In this document: positions 7,978 through 15,797 of the stretch, one piece after another
How the letters are laid out: the number at the start of each line of letters is the position of its first letter
Position numbering within the stretch: the first letter of the stretch is position 1
NCBI GenBank assembly: GCA_038330415.1
Contig: JBBQNZ010000097.1
Location: 1-16,469, forward strand
Length of the DNA stretch: 16,469 nt
Reading direction: 5' to 3'
DNA from: Fodinibacter sp038330415
GTDB lineage: Bacteria; Actinomycetota; Actinomycetes; Actinomycetales; Dermatophilaceae
Program-made: the position numbers and the translations under genes
The notes under the pieces: model-generated
The model's input: the letters and a program-made list of their open reading frames with translations, nothing else
The model's database searches: none
What the model was told of the DNA's origin: nothing

Positions 7978-10542
7978 TCACAGGAGGTTCCCGAGGAAGA
8001 TTCGCACGGGAGGGTCGAAGGTGTTCTCCGCGAACGTCGAGCCCTCGGGCGACGCGTCCCCGGGCTGGAACGAGAACCGGTAGCCCGGCGGTGGCTCCTC
8101 GAGCACGAGCCAGTGGTCCAGGCCGGCCGACGGTGGGACCCCGAACCCGAAGAACACCAGATCAGGGGTGAGGGTGCCGCTGAACGACGGGTAGTCCCGG
8201 TGCGGTGGGGGATCGCCGGGGTTCGGGCCGTTGTCGACCTCCGGGACACCCGCCCAGGGGTCGGGGCCGCCCCCGTTCGCGACAAGGTAGACGAGCGTGG
8301 CGGGATAGCGCCGGAACAGCTCGGTGTGCAGCACGACAACGAGGTTCGCGCCGTGGCTCGGATCGGCAAGGTGGCTGAGGTCACCCAGCGGCGAGGCGTC
8401 CGCCCACAGCGGCAGGTCCGTCTTCAGCGAGACCACCGGGCGGATGTCGGTCGCGACCCCACCGGCTGCGACGTTGACGCGCTGCCAGAACCGGCGAAGC
8501 GGGGTCCACCGGCTCGTGATCGGCAGGTTCCGCCAGCGGAGCTCGCCGAGGGTCTGCACATTCGCCCCGAGCAGGACGGCGTCGATGAACGGCGGGTTGG
8601 TCTGCACCGCGAGCACCCGATCCGCGGGGATGTCTGCCGACCCGGGCAACAACCAGTCGGGGGCATTGTCAGACAGGAACTTCCACAGCGGGATGTCGAT
8701 CTCTGGTGACACGTCCGGCTCGGCCAGGAACGGGGCGCGCAGCCCGGAGATGGTGCCCAGCACCCGCTCGACGACGACCGGCCGCGCGACGGTCGGGTCG
8801 ATACCGGCGGCGACCGAGTCGGCGAACGCGCTGAGGTCCGGCAGCGGCGAGCAGGAGGAGACCGGGGGCTCGTCACGTACGCCCTCGAGCAGGCCCGTTG
8901 CGGCGCCGGGGTCCTCGATCAGGCTTTGCGCAAGCGGCCCGGCGGTGTCCGCGTTGTCGTAGAACTCCGTGAGGATCTCGTTGGCCTGCTGGCGAAGGGC
9001 GCCAGTGAAGTCTTCCAACGCGGCGGGGTCGGCCAGGATGTCCAGGATCCGGGCCTCGTCGTCGGGCAGCTTCTGCGGCGACGGGCAGGTGTTCGCCGCG
9101 ACGATGAGGCTGGGCAGCGAGGTTGCGCCGTGCGCCGCGGCCCGCGCGAGCGGCCCGCGGCGCCGTAGCATCCGCCGGGCGGAGCTGCTGAAGAGGGCGG
9201 GGGCCAGCGCGGGCGTGCGGCCGGCGACGGCTCCCAGCGCGCTGCCGCCGCCAGCGGCCGGCATCCGTGCGAGCAGCGGCGCGAGGGTCGCGAGCCGGGC
9301 AAGGGAGTCGGCCGGGACACGCCGCTGCCACAGGCTGCCCGCGGCCCGCAGGCCGAGGGTGAGGTGACGGATCCGCTGCGCCGCGGCAGCCACTGCGGCC
9401 GCTTGCCGGGCCGCGCCGTCGGCGATCCGGTCCTGCCATGCGATGGCCACCCAGCCGCCGAGCCCGGCCGCGCCGCGGTTCCTGGGGTCGGTCCGCATCT
9501 CGCGGCGCCACCCGTCCGGCACGATGTCGTCACCCGGCGGCGGCCACTGCCAGTCCTGGCCGTCGACCGGGCCCGGGTGCCATGGGACGTCGTAGCGAGG
9601 AACCGTCAGCACCCAGCGGCCCGCGTCGCTGAAGTCGGTCGCGAGCGCCTCGATGGTGGTGGCCACCTCGTTGGGGAGCGGGTCGGTAACCGGCGCCTCG
9701 CCAGCCCTGGGGACAACAGTGAGCGCCGCGCCGGCCGCCAGGACCGTGCCGGGGACCGGCCCCACCGCCACCTGCGCCCGGCCGAACTGCTTCTTCGCGA
9801 GCAGCCGCTGGTCGTCGTCGGAAAGGGGCTCGAGCCGCCGGGCGATCGAGGCGAAGTCGCCCTCTTCCGACGTCGTCCGGAACCCCCAGCTGTCCAAGCA
9901 CTTCAGCGTCACGACCCCGGCACCAACCGACCACGAGTCGGCCAAGGTGCTCGTCCCGTCGGCGGCGACGACAGCCTGCCATCCGGGCACCAGGGCGGCC
10001 ACGTAGTCCTGGCCCGTCCCCAGCTTGCGCGGGCTGATGATCCGGGCGAACGGTGACCGGCCAGTGACCGTGTGCACGTGCGCCCACCGGTGCGCGTCGG
10101 CCAGCGGATGCCAGTCGAAGAGGGTCTTTCCCTCGAACAGCGCGAGTGAGGTGAGCCGGACGCGGCCGTCGGCCAGCCGAGTCACCTCAACAGGCGTGCC
10201 GACCACGAGGACGAGCCAGGGGCGAACCGCCACGAGCCCCGCCGCGTGCGGCTGCGGTGAGTAGCGCCACGGCAGGTCCGGGGTCGCGACCTCAACATGA
10301 GCCATCATCGTGGCCTCGGCGTTGATGCAGCCCGGGTGCGGGCGGCGGCCGGTGATCTGACCGCCTGCGAGGTTCGCCACGTCGCCCGGTCCGGCGAGCA
10401 GGAACGACGCGGGCGCGGGCGGGAGGTCGCCGTCGTCGTCGTGCAGGGTGATCGGCAGGTCGGCGGCGAGGCGGGCGGTCGCCGGGGGGGTGGTGGCCAG
10501 CGCGTAGACCGCCGGCCGCTGCCAGGCGACGAAGTCGTTCAT
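7978..10542 (-). CDS. Large uncharacterised protein with RRFWQ / TLTPDLVFFGF motifs (operon gene 2)
   Basis: An 854-aa protein. I chose the ATG at 10542 (MNDFVAWQRP) because it overlaps the upstream stop as TGATG and has GGCAGG (10549-10554) six bases away; a GTG one codon earlier is possible. Boxes in order: FLLAGPGDVANL (47-58); HVEVATPDLPWRYSPQ (82-97) with RPWLVLVVG (107-115); SWGFRTTSEEGDFASIARRL (218-237); WRREMRTDPRNRGAAGLGG (345-363); an Ala-rich helical region (375-475); AVQTNPPFIDAVLLGANVQ (645-663); LRWRNLPITSRWTPLRRFWQ (668-687); LFRRYPATLVYLV (742-754); and YPSFSGTLTPDLVFFGFGV (784-802) followed by WLVLEEPPPGYRFSF. I recall the same ordered boxes in many unassigned bacterial proteins. 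The end is beta-rich. No signal peptide or membrane helix is seen, and no catalytic residues can be proposed. Confidence 0.88.
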   Translation of the reverse strand: MNDFVAWQRPAVYALATTPPATARLAADLPITLHDDDGDLPPAPASFLLAGPGDVANLAGGQITGRRPHPGCINAEATMMAHVEVATPDLPWRYSPQPHAAGLVAVRPWLVLVVGTPVEVTRLADGRVRLTSLALFEGKTLFDWHPLADAHRWAHVHTVTGRSPFARIISPRKLGTGQDYVAALVPGWQAVVAADGTSTLADSWSVGAGVVTLKCLDSWGFRTTSEEGDFASIARRLEPLSDDDQRLLAKKQFGRAQVAVGPVPGTVLAAGAALTVVPRAGEAPVTDPLPNEVATTIEALATDFSDAGRWVLTVPRYDVPWHPGPVDGQDWQWPPPGDDIVPDGWRREMRTDPRNRGAAGLGGWVAIAWQDRIADGAARQAAAVAAAAQRIRHLTLGLRAAGSLWQRRVPADSLARLATLAPLLARMPAAGGGSALGAVAGRTPALAPALFSSSARRMLRRRGPLARAAAHGATSLPSLIVAANTCPSPQKLPDDEARILDILADPAALEDFTGALRQQANEILTEFYDNADTAGPLAQSLIEDPGAATGLLEGVRDEPPVSSCSPLPDLSAFADSVAAGIDPTVARPVVVERVLGTISGLRAPFLAEPDVSPEIDIPLWKFLSDNAPDWLLPGSADIPADRVLAVQTNPPFIDAVLLGANVQTLGELRWRNLPITSRWTPLRRFWQRVNVAAGGVATDIRPVVSLKTDLPLWADASPLGDLSHLADPSHGANLVVVLHTELFRRYPATLVYLVANGGGPDPWAGVPEVDNGPNPGDPPPHRDYPSFSGTLTPDLVFFGFGVPPSAGLDHWLVLEEPPPGYRFSFQPGDASPEGSTFAENTFDPPVRIFLGNLL

Positions 10543-12767
10543 CACACACCTGCCAGCACGACGGCGGAGACCAGGTCGGGTTCGGCGACCGCGAACGCGC
10601 GGGGGTCGGGGCTCACCCGGGCCGCCTGGTGGGCACCGGTGGCGCTGTCGTGCCGGACGCCGTCGGAGGTGCTGACCCAGGTCTCGGTGCCGACCGTGAC
10701 CAGGGGCGCCGTGGTGGCCAGTGCCGGGGTGGCGTCGCGCGCGGCGACCATCGCCATCAGGATCCCGGGCAGCTCGCGCGCGGTCCCGGCGAGGACCCCC
10801 ATGGGGATTATCTGCTCGCCGCGCACCTTGCGGAACACCTGGGGCTTGCTCGCCTGCGGTCTTGCGGTCCCGACCAGGTCGGGGCCGCCGGCGGAGACCA
10901 CCCCGGCGGGGAGCTGCTCGAACGCGGGGCGGTTGAGTGCCTCCGACTGGCTGAGGGTGATGAAGGACCCCGGCGCGAACAGGTCGCCGACGCCCGACGT
11001 CTGCTGCGGCACCGTGGCGCTGACCTTCTGGTTGCTGCCGAGCGGCGCACCGTCGAGCCGGTCGATGGGGATGGTCAGCGGGACGCGCTTCTGCTGCCAG
11101 GCGACTCCGCCGCGGGGCAGCACCAGGGCCAGCTTCGGCGGCACCGGCAGCGGCGCGAGCACGACCTCCCGGTCGGGGCCGCCGACCGCGTGCAATGCCT
11201 CAGGCCGCACCTCCTCGCGCCGCAGCAGGTCGGCGGCGCGGGTCGGCGGCACGGCCGGAGGGCCGATCGAGCTGCCGAAGGTGAACGTCTCGTGGAAGGA
11301 GAAGTCGTGCAGGAAGGTCTCGACGGTGAGGCGCCCGGAGATGGTGACCGGGCCAGGTCCGTCGAGCGTGCCGTCCAGGCGGATACCGCCGAAGGTCAGC
11401 CCGAAGACCTCCACCTCGAACCCGGCGCTCACCTCGGCGTGCAGGTGGAACGGCGTGAACTGCACGATTGCGTCGACGCTGAGGAACCCGTGCGCGCCGC
11501 ATCCGCCAGCCTCGATCCCGGCCTCGAAGTAGCCGCCGAGCTGGACGGTGTTGGACGTGACGGCGAGGTACCCCTCGGCCCGCACGTCGATGCCCGGGAC
11601 CGGCAGGTCGAGGTGGAAGCCGAGCCGCCGCAACGGCGGAATGTTCGCCGGTTCCGGGCGGAATCCGGGGTAGAAGCCGCCCACCGAGAGCACGGTGTAC
11701 CCGGGGCTGCCCCAGGACTGACGGAACGCGAGGTCGCCGTAGATCGTGAAGATGTCGAGAAGCCCGCTGTCGACGAGGCTGGCGTCCACCGAGAGCAACC
11801 GCTGGGCGAAGTCGATGACGCCGACGACGTCGACCCGCAGCTTCAGGACGGGCGGGATGCCGGCGCGCGCGATCCCGACGATGACGATGCGCTGGGGTCC
11901 GGGCAGCTCGACGAGGACCCCGACGTCCAGTGAGCAGAAGCCTTGGCCGGCGATCTCCAACCACGACAGCCGCAGCGTCGGACCGGCCACCGAGGAACCG
12001 ACGCGGGGGACCAGGATGGCCTCGAGGGCAGCCAGCGCGCGGCGGGCGCTCTCTCCGACGTCGAGCGGGAAGAGCGCCTCCCCGGCACTTCCGTCGCGCA
12101 GCTTGGACGCCAGCGCGGGTACGTCGACGCTGCGGTTGATGCCGACGACGCCGCCGATGCGCGAGAGCTGGAAGCCGAAGCCCACCTGGATGCCGGGGGT
12201 GAAGCCCGCCGCGAAGACGGTTGCGAAGGAGGGTTGCGAGCCGGCCCGGCGCAGGCTCGCGAGCGCGGCGACCTCGATCACTCCGAGGTGCAGGGACAGC
12301 ACGCCGTTGACGCCGTCGGCAAGGACGGTGATCGAGCCGTCGCCGACGACGGGCCCCGCGTCGAGGTGCGCTGTGACCCCGTAGGGCGGCAGTGGCCCGA
12401 TGACGAGCTGCGGTGCGGCCGCGTCGCGGGGGTCGGCAAGGCGCAGGGTGGGTGACTCGATGTGCAGGCCGAGGGGCCCGAACGAGGCGTCGAGGCGCAC
12501 GCCGTCGGGGGCGCTCCAGCCGTCGCCTGGATCCAGCAGGGGCAGCGAGGGGACGGGGATCTCCCCCAGCAGGTATGCGACGAGCCTCCCGCGCAGGGCG
12601 TCGGTGGCTGTGCGCCAGTCCGCCAGGGCATCGTCAAGGTTCGCGGGAGCACCGAGGGCCGTGTCCAGACCGTCGGCGGCGGTGAGGAGGCTGGCGAGGC
12701 TTGCGTCCCCTGGGGCGCCGAGGGCGGCGACCACAACATCGGCGTAGGAGCGAACCGGTCCAGCCAT
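10542..12767 (-). CDS. DUF6603-like protein (operon gene 1)
   Basis: A 741-aa protein starting MAGPVRSYADVVVAALG. The ATG at 12767 is chosen because AAGGGA (12774-12779) lies six bases upstream and the further in-frame extension is only the antisense of the DoxX-like gene. A helical N-terminus (1-70) is followed by a long beta-strand repeat-like region of alternating hydrophobic residues. Diagnostic boxes: GFGFQLSRIGGVVGINRSVD (196-215), ALFPLD (231-236), LRVDVVGVIDF (310-320), LSVDASLVDSGLLDIFTIYG (325-344), VLSVGGFYPGF (359-369), GYLAVTSNTVQLGG (399-412), FLSVDAIVQFTPFHLHAE (428-445) and GLTFGGIRLDGTLDGPGPV (456-474). These match my memory of DUF6603, a family of unknown function. The C-terminal third (510-741) is less repetitive, perhaps a separate domain. 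No signal peptide or membrane segments are seen. It leads the operon and may form an elongated beta structure; its role is unknown. Confidence 0.85.
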   Translation of the reverse strand: MAGPVRSYADVVVAALGAPGDASLASLLTAADGLDTALGAPANLDDALADWRTATDALRGRLVAYLLGEIPVPSLPLLDPGDGWSAPDGVRLDASFGPLGLHIESPTLRLADPRDAAAPQLVIGPLPPYGVTAHLDAGPVVGDGSITVLADGVNGVLSLHLGVIEVAALASLRRAGSQPSFATVFAAGFTPGIQVGFGFQLSRIGGVVGINRSVDVPALASKLRDGSAGEALFPLDVGESARRALAALEAILVPRVGSSVAGPTLRLSWLEIAGQGFCSLDVGVLVELPGPQRIVIVGIARAGIPPVLKLRVDVVGVIDFAQRLLSVDASLVDSGLLDIFTIYGDLAFRQSWGSPGYTVLSVGGFYPGFRPEPANIPPLRRLGFHLDLPVPGIDVRAEGYLAVTSNTVQLGGYFEAGIEAGGCGAHGFLSVDAIVQFTPFHLHAEVSAGFEVEVFGLTFGGIRLDGTLDGPGPVTISGRLTVETFLHDFSFHETFTFGSSIGPPAVPPTRAADLLRREEVRPEALHAVGGPDREVVLAPLPVPPKLALVLPRGGVAWQQKRVPLTIPIDRLDGAPLGSNQKVSATVPQQTSGVGDLFAPGSFITLSQSEALNRPAFEQLPAGVVSAGGPDLVGTARPQASKPQVFRKVRGEQIIPMGVLAGTARELPGILMAMVAARDATPALATTAPLVTVGTETWVSTSDGVRHDSATGAHQAARVSPDPRAFAVAEPDLVSAVVLAGV

Positions 12768-12773
12768 GTGGCG

Positions 12774-12779
12774 TCCCTT
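12774..12779 (-). promoter_or_regulatory. Ribosome binding site of the DUF6603-like gene
   Basis: AAGGGA on the minus strand, six bases before the ATG at 12767. It fixes the start of the first operon gene and argues against the much longer open frame. Confidence 0.6.
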
Positions 12780-12810
12780 ACCAAGGTCGGCTGCCTGGGG
12801 TGGACAGCAC

Positions 12811-12838
12811 ACTATTCCTGTGCCCCGTTCGCCGACAA
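12811..12838 (-). promoter_or_regulatory. Possible promoter of the four-gene operon
   Basis: On the minus strand, TTGTCG (12833-12838) is followed after 16 bases by AATAGT (12811-12816), a weak sigma-70-type pair. It would give a leader of about 35-40 bases. The 162-base gap between the divergent genes (12768-12929) is the only sizeable noncoding space upstream of the operon, so a promoter is expected here. The exact boxes are a guess. Confidence 0.25.
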
Positions 12839-12929
12839 CAGGAAATGTCGACGCGGGGGATGCGGAGTAGACGACTTCAAGAGCACTGGGCCACCCTCGC
12901 CGCGCTACGAGGAGCTCGCTATCAGGTTC

Positions 12930-13283
12930 ATGACCACCACCACGATTCTCGCCACCCTGCTCGTGATCGCCTTCGCGGTCCTCGGTACGGCCAAGATCGC
13001 CGCGGTACCCGCCATACGCGCACGGGCCGAACACGTCGGGATGAGCGTCGCCGGGTACCGGAGAATCGGGCTGCTCGAGGTCCTCGCGGTCCTGGGGCTG
13101 CTCGTCGGCGCGTTCGTCCCCGCGCTCGGAGCCCTGGCCGCTGTGGGGCTGCTGATGCTCCTCGGCGGGGCCCTCGTCACCCACCTGCGCAACGGAGACG
13201 GCCTGCGCGAGATCGCCCCGGCCATCGTCCTAGGGCTGATTGCCCTGGGCTACCTGCTGCTCGTAGTCGGAGACTTGCGATGA
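12930..13283 (+). CDS. DoxX-like small membrane protein
   Basis: A 117-aa protein from the ATG at 12930 (MTTTTILATLLVIAFAVLG), ending at 13283. It has four hydrophobic helices, at about residues 4-24, 45-63, 66-82 and 94-112. GTAKIAAVPAIRARAEHVG sits after helix 1 and GYRRIGLLEVLAVLGLLVG leads into helix 2. The order and the G-x-x-K-(L/I) and E-x-x-G/A-x-x-x-L patterns match the DoxX/DoxX-like 2 family of integral membrane proteins, whose biochemical role is poorly defined and often linked to redox or oxidative stress. Its stop overlaps the ATG of the downstream monooxygenase (ATGA), so the two formed one transcript. GAGGAG lies about 15 bases before the ATG, rather far, and the start is fairly but not fully certain. 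Confidence 0.8.
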   Translation: MTTTTILATLLVIAFAVLGTAKIAAVPAIRARAEHVGMSVAGYRRIGLLEVLAVLGLLVGAFVPALGALAAVGLLMLLGGALVTHLRNGDGLREIAPAIVLGLIALGYLLLVVGDLR

Positions 13284-14940
13284 ACGAGTCCGCGCCGTCC
13301 GCCGCCGACCCGGTTCCCGTCGTCATCGTCGGAGCCGGCCCGGTGGGGGTCACCGCAGTGACCCTGCTCGGGCAGTACGGCGTGAACTGCCTGGTGCTGG
13401 ACCGCTGGGACGGGGTCTACCCCCAGCCCCCGGCCGTCCACCTCGACGACGAGATCTACCGCGTCGTGGCGCGACTCGGTATCGCCGAGCAGTTCGCGGC
13501 CGTGTCGCGGCCGACGCGCGGGCTGCAGCTGGTCGACCGCAACCACCGGGTGTTCGCGGTGTTCGACCGGGATGGCGACCACGGGCGGCACGGCCACCCC
13601 AAGGCCAACATGTTCGACCAGCCCGAGCTCCAGCAGCTGATGCGCACCAACCTCAAGGACCAACCCACGGTCACGTTGCGTGGGAACGTCGACGTCACCG
13701 ACCTCGCCCAGGACGGTCGGGCCGGGTGCGGGTGGACTTCACCGACCGGCTCACCGGCCAGCACGAGTCCGTGCTGGCGACCTACGTCCTGGGCTGCGAC
13801 GGAGCCAACAGCGTGGTGCGCTGACACCTCGATCGGCACGACGATCCAGGACCTGAAGTTCGAGCAGCGCTGGCTTGTGGTCGGCGTGGACAGCCCGGTC
13901 GATCTCGACCAGTGGGAGGGCGTGCACCAGGTCTGCGACCCCGACCGTGCGGCTACGTACATGCGGGTCGGCCGGACCCGGTACCGCTGGGAGTTCAGGC
14001 TGCTTCCGGGTGAGACCGCCGCCGACTTCGAGTCGGTCGAAGCGCTGATGCCTCTCATCGGGCCGTGGGTCGTGGGCATCCCCTGCGACCGGCTGGTGCT
14101 GGGGCGCGTCGCCGAGTACACCTTCCGGGCCAGCTGGCGGACCACTGGCGAGACCGCAACGTATTCCTGCTCGGTGACGCTGCGCACCTCACGCCACCAT
14201 TCGTCGGGCAGGGACTGTGCTCGGGAGTGCGCGACGCGATGAACCTCAGCTGGAAGATCGCCGGCGTCCTGTCCGGGGACCTTCCCCTCTCGAGTCGGTG
14301 CTCGACACCTACGAGGTGGAGTGCAAACCGCACACGAGGGCCTTGATCCAGCTCGCCAAGCTCATCGGCATGTCCATGACCCAGGGCGGGAGTGCGGGGG
14401 ACCTCCTGTGCAGGGCAATCGCTCCACACCTGCACCGGGTCCCCGGGCTGCGGAACCGCCTGCTCGACAGCGAGACGCCACCGCTCTCGCGGTCCGACCT
14501 CGTCGGTCGGCGCGGCCTCCGCACACCCCTCGACGGCCGGCTGTGCCCGAACGCGAACCTGACCGACGGCACCAGGTACGACGACGCGACTCGTAGGGGG
14601 TTCGTGCTCGTGACCGCTGTCCCGCCGAACCCTTGATCAGCGAGCCCTCCTTGCTGAGCGCGGGACGCAGGTGATCCCGGCAGCGCCCGGCTCGGCCCTA
14701 AGCACCTGGCTCACGGACGGCAAGGCCGCGGCCGCACTGGTACGACCGGACTTCTCCGTGATGCGGGCAGGCCGGGACGTCGCCGCACTCTGTCGGGAGA
14801 CCCCCACGTTCCGGGAGCGACCCGACCACACCGCATCGACCTCGCAGAGCGTTGAAAAAATAGGTCGTCCAGGGCCGGCGAGGCGACTGCTGAGGCTCTG
14901 GTCGAAACGTTCGCCGGGTCAGCAGGGCCGCCGGTGGTGA
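13280..14940 (+). pseudogene. MhpA-type FAD-dependent monooxygenase, multiply frameshifted
   Basis: Remnant of a flavoprotein hydroxylase of the 3-(3-hydroxyphenyl)propionate hydroxylase (MhpA) family, which uses NAD(P)H and oxygen to hydroxylate aromatic compounds. From the ATG at 13280, the Rossmann motif VVIVGAGPVGVTAVTLLGQY is followed by PPAVHLDDEIYRVVARLG and PKANMFDQPELQQLM. The DG motif VLGCDGANSVVR and the GD motif NVFLLGDAAHLTPPFVGQG are both present but in other frames. Breaks lie at about 13718-13727 (net -1), 13822 (extra T, creating TGA), 14134-14135 (missing base), 14284-14290 (missing base) and 14630-14636 (extra T, creating TGA). The last part carries ALLAERGTQVIPAAPGS and WLTDGKAAAALVRPDFSVM to about 14820, after which the frame is probably noncoding to 14940. 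It cannot yield a functional enzyme as read. Confidence 0.85.
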
Positions 14941-15149
14941 CCCAGAATGTGACCCAAAAGTCGAGTCGTGTGGTGGCGGGTCAGGGCCGGGGCTTGAGAA
15001 GGCTGGGAGATGAGTCAGAAGGTTGGGACGACGGGGCACGACCTGGTCGGACTCGGCCTGAGTCGGCACCCTTGTCGACCTTCAAGTTCAGGGCGTCGGC
15101 TGATATCGCCCCCTGCTGATGTCGGGGCACTGCCTGAACACCGAGGTCG
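14841..15149. other. Gene-poor stretch between convergent genes
   Basis: About 300 bases with no credible gene; the open frames here lack family resemblance and have poor composition. It holds a short direct repeat, GTGACCCA at 14937-14944 and again at 14949-14956. A weak inverted repeat, GCCCC (15108-15112) with GGGGC (15124-15128), carries no T run. The monooxygenase remnant enters from the left and the MDMPI-family gene ends at 15150 from the right. Confidence 0.4.
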
Positions 15150-15797
15150 TCAGGACCTACTCTGGTGGGAACCCACTCGCCGACGCAGCGTGTCAAGCCC
15201 ATCGCCGTGCAGCTCGTCGAGCGCCTGCGTGCGACCCGCGATGGCCATCAGCAGGGCTTCTCCCGGTCCGCTGGCTTCCGGGCCGTCGCCGGCGCTCCAG
15301 TCGACGTCTGTTGCGCTCAGCTTCAGCCCCTTCGCGTTCTTCTTGGCGGACAGGGTCGCGGCGCCGAGCGCGAAGTCGAGGACGGGTACCAGCCGGTGGG
15401 GCGGAATCCTTCGGGGAAGTTCCAGGGCGCGTCTGATGTCCTGGTGGTGGATCGTGCCGTCGGTCAGTGCGATCCCACCGCCGAAGCCCGACGTGAGTCC
15501 GCGAGGGCGCAGGTTGCGTGAGAGGAGGTCGAGGATGGCCTCGGGTTCAATGTCCTGGTACCGCTTCAGCGCGACGTCGTGGACCCCGCTCACGCGAAGC
15601 CCCCCGCGTAGGAAGATGCCGTCAAGGTTCGGTGTGGACAGCTCCTCGTAGCTGACGATGTGCGTGGCCACGTCGCGCACGCGCCACTTCGTGCAGAACG
15701 TCGGGGCCTGCCACTGAGCGGTGGTGAGTTCTCGCAGCAGCGCAAGGAGATCGGTGCGTTCTTCCTCGGCCAGCTCCATCAGGTCGGGTCTCGTCAT
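15150..15797 (-). CDS. Maleylpyruvate isomerase-family mycothiol-dependent enzyme (MDMPI/DinB fold)
   Basis: A 215-aa protein from the ATG at 15797 (MTRPDLMELAEEERTDLLAL), which overlaps the preceding stop as ATGA; the longer frame to 15893 is a shadow. Residues 1-130 form the DinB-like four-helix domain with the expected W-x-x-x-T-x-C-x-x-W-x-V-x-D-V-x-x-H pattern (TFCTKWRVRDVATHIVSYE, His46) and DGTIHHQDIRRALELP (His117/118, Asp120), which supply metal ligands in relatives. Residues 150-215 resemble the small MDMPI C-terminal domain (GLKLSATDVDWSAGDGPEAS, then ALLMAIAGR). Relatives use mycothiol, the actinobacterial thiol cofactor, as in maleylpyruvate isomerase; the substrate here is unknown. 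It is co-transcribed with the SRPBCC gene, whose promoter has probably been cut off by the IS. Confidence 0.8.
   Translation of the reverse strand: MTRPDLMELAEEERTDLLALLRELTTAQWQAPTFCTKWRVRDVATHIVSYEELSTPNLDGIFLRGGLRVSGVHDVALKRYQDIEPEAILDLLSRNLRPRGLTSGFGGGIALTDGTIHHQDIRRALELPRRIPPHRLVPVLDFALGAATLSAKKNAKGLKLSATDVDWSAGDGPEASGPGEALLMAIAGRTQALDELHGDGLDTLRRRVGSHQSRS

Larger units (their letters stand above)
2290..12767 (-). other. Four-gene operon of large uncharacterised proteins
   Basis: Four collinear genes starting at 12767, 10542, 7961 and 3816 fill this interval. Junctions are TGATG (stop 10544-10542, start 10542), a 16-base gap (stop at 7978, start 7961) and ATGA (start 3816-3814, stop 3815-3813). 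Such spacing implies one transcript and translational coupling. All four frames are uninterrupted over nearly 10.5 kb. No toxin, ATPase, nuclease, sheath or baseplate gene is recognisable among them. Confidence 0.85.

Noticed and set aside
6780..8171. Plus-strand 463-codon open frame
   Set aside because: It is the antisense shadow of the 1382-aa and 854-aa genes, which have coherent family motifs on the other strand.
7962..8384. N-terminal extension of the 1382-aa protein
   Set aside because: The Ser/Thr/Arg/Pro-rich sequence is an alternate-frame shadow of the end of the 854-aa gene.
10297..11933. Two overlapping plus-strand open frames of over 400 codons
   Set aside because: They are antisense to the start of the 854-aa gene and the DUF6603-like gene, with no motifs and shadow-like composition.
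12768..13184. N-terminal extension of the DUF6603-like gene up to 13184
   Set aside because: It is the antisense of the DoxX-like gene, is low-complexity (Glu/Gly/Asp-rich) and lacks family similarity. AAGGGA before the ATG at 12767 gives a better start.
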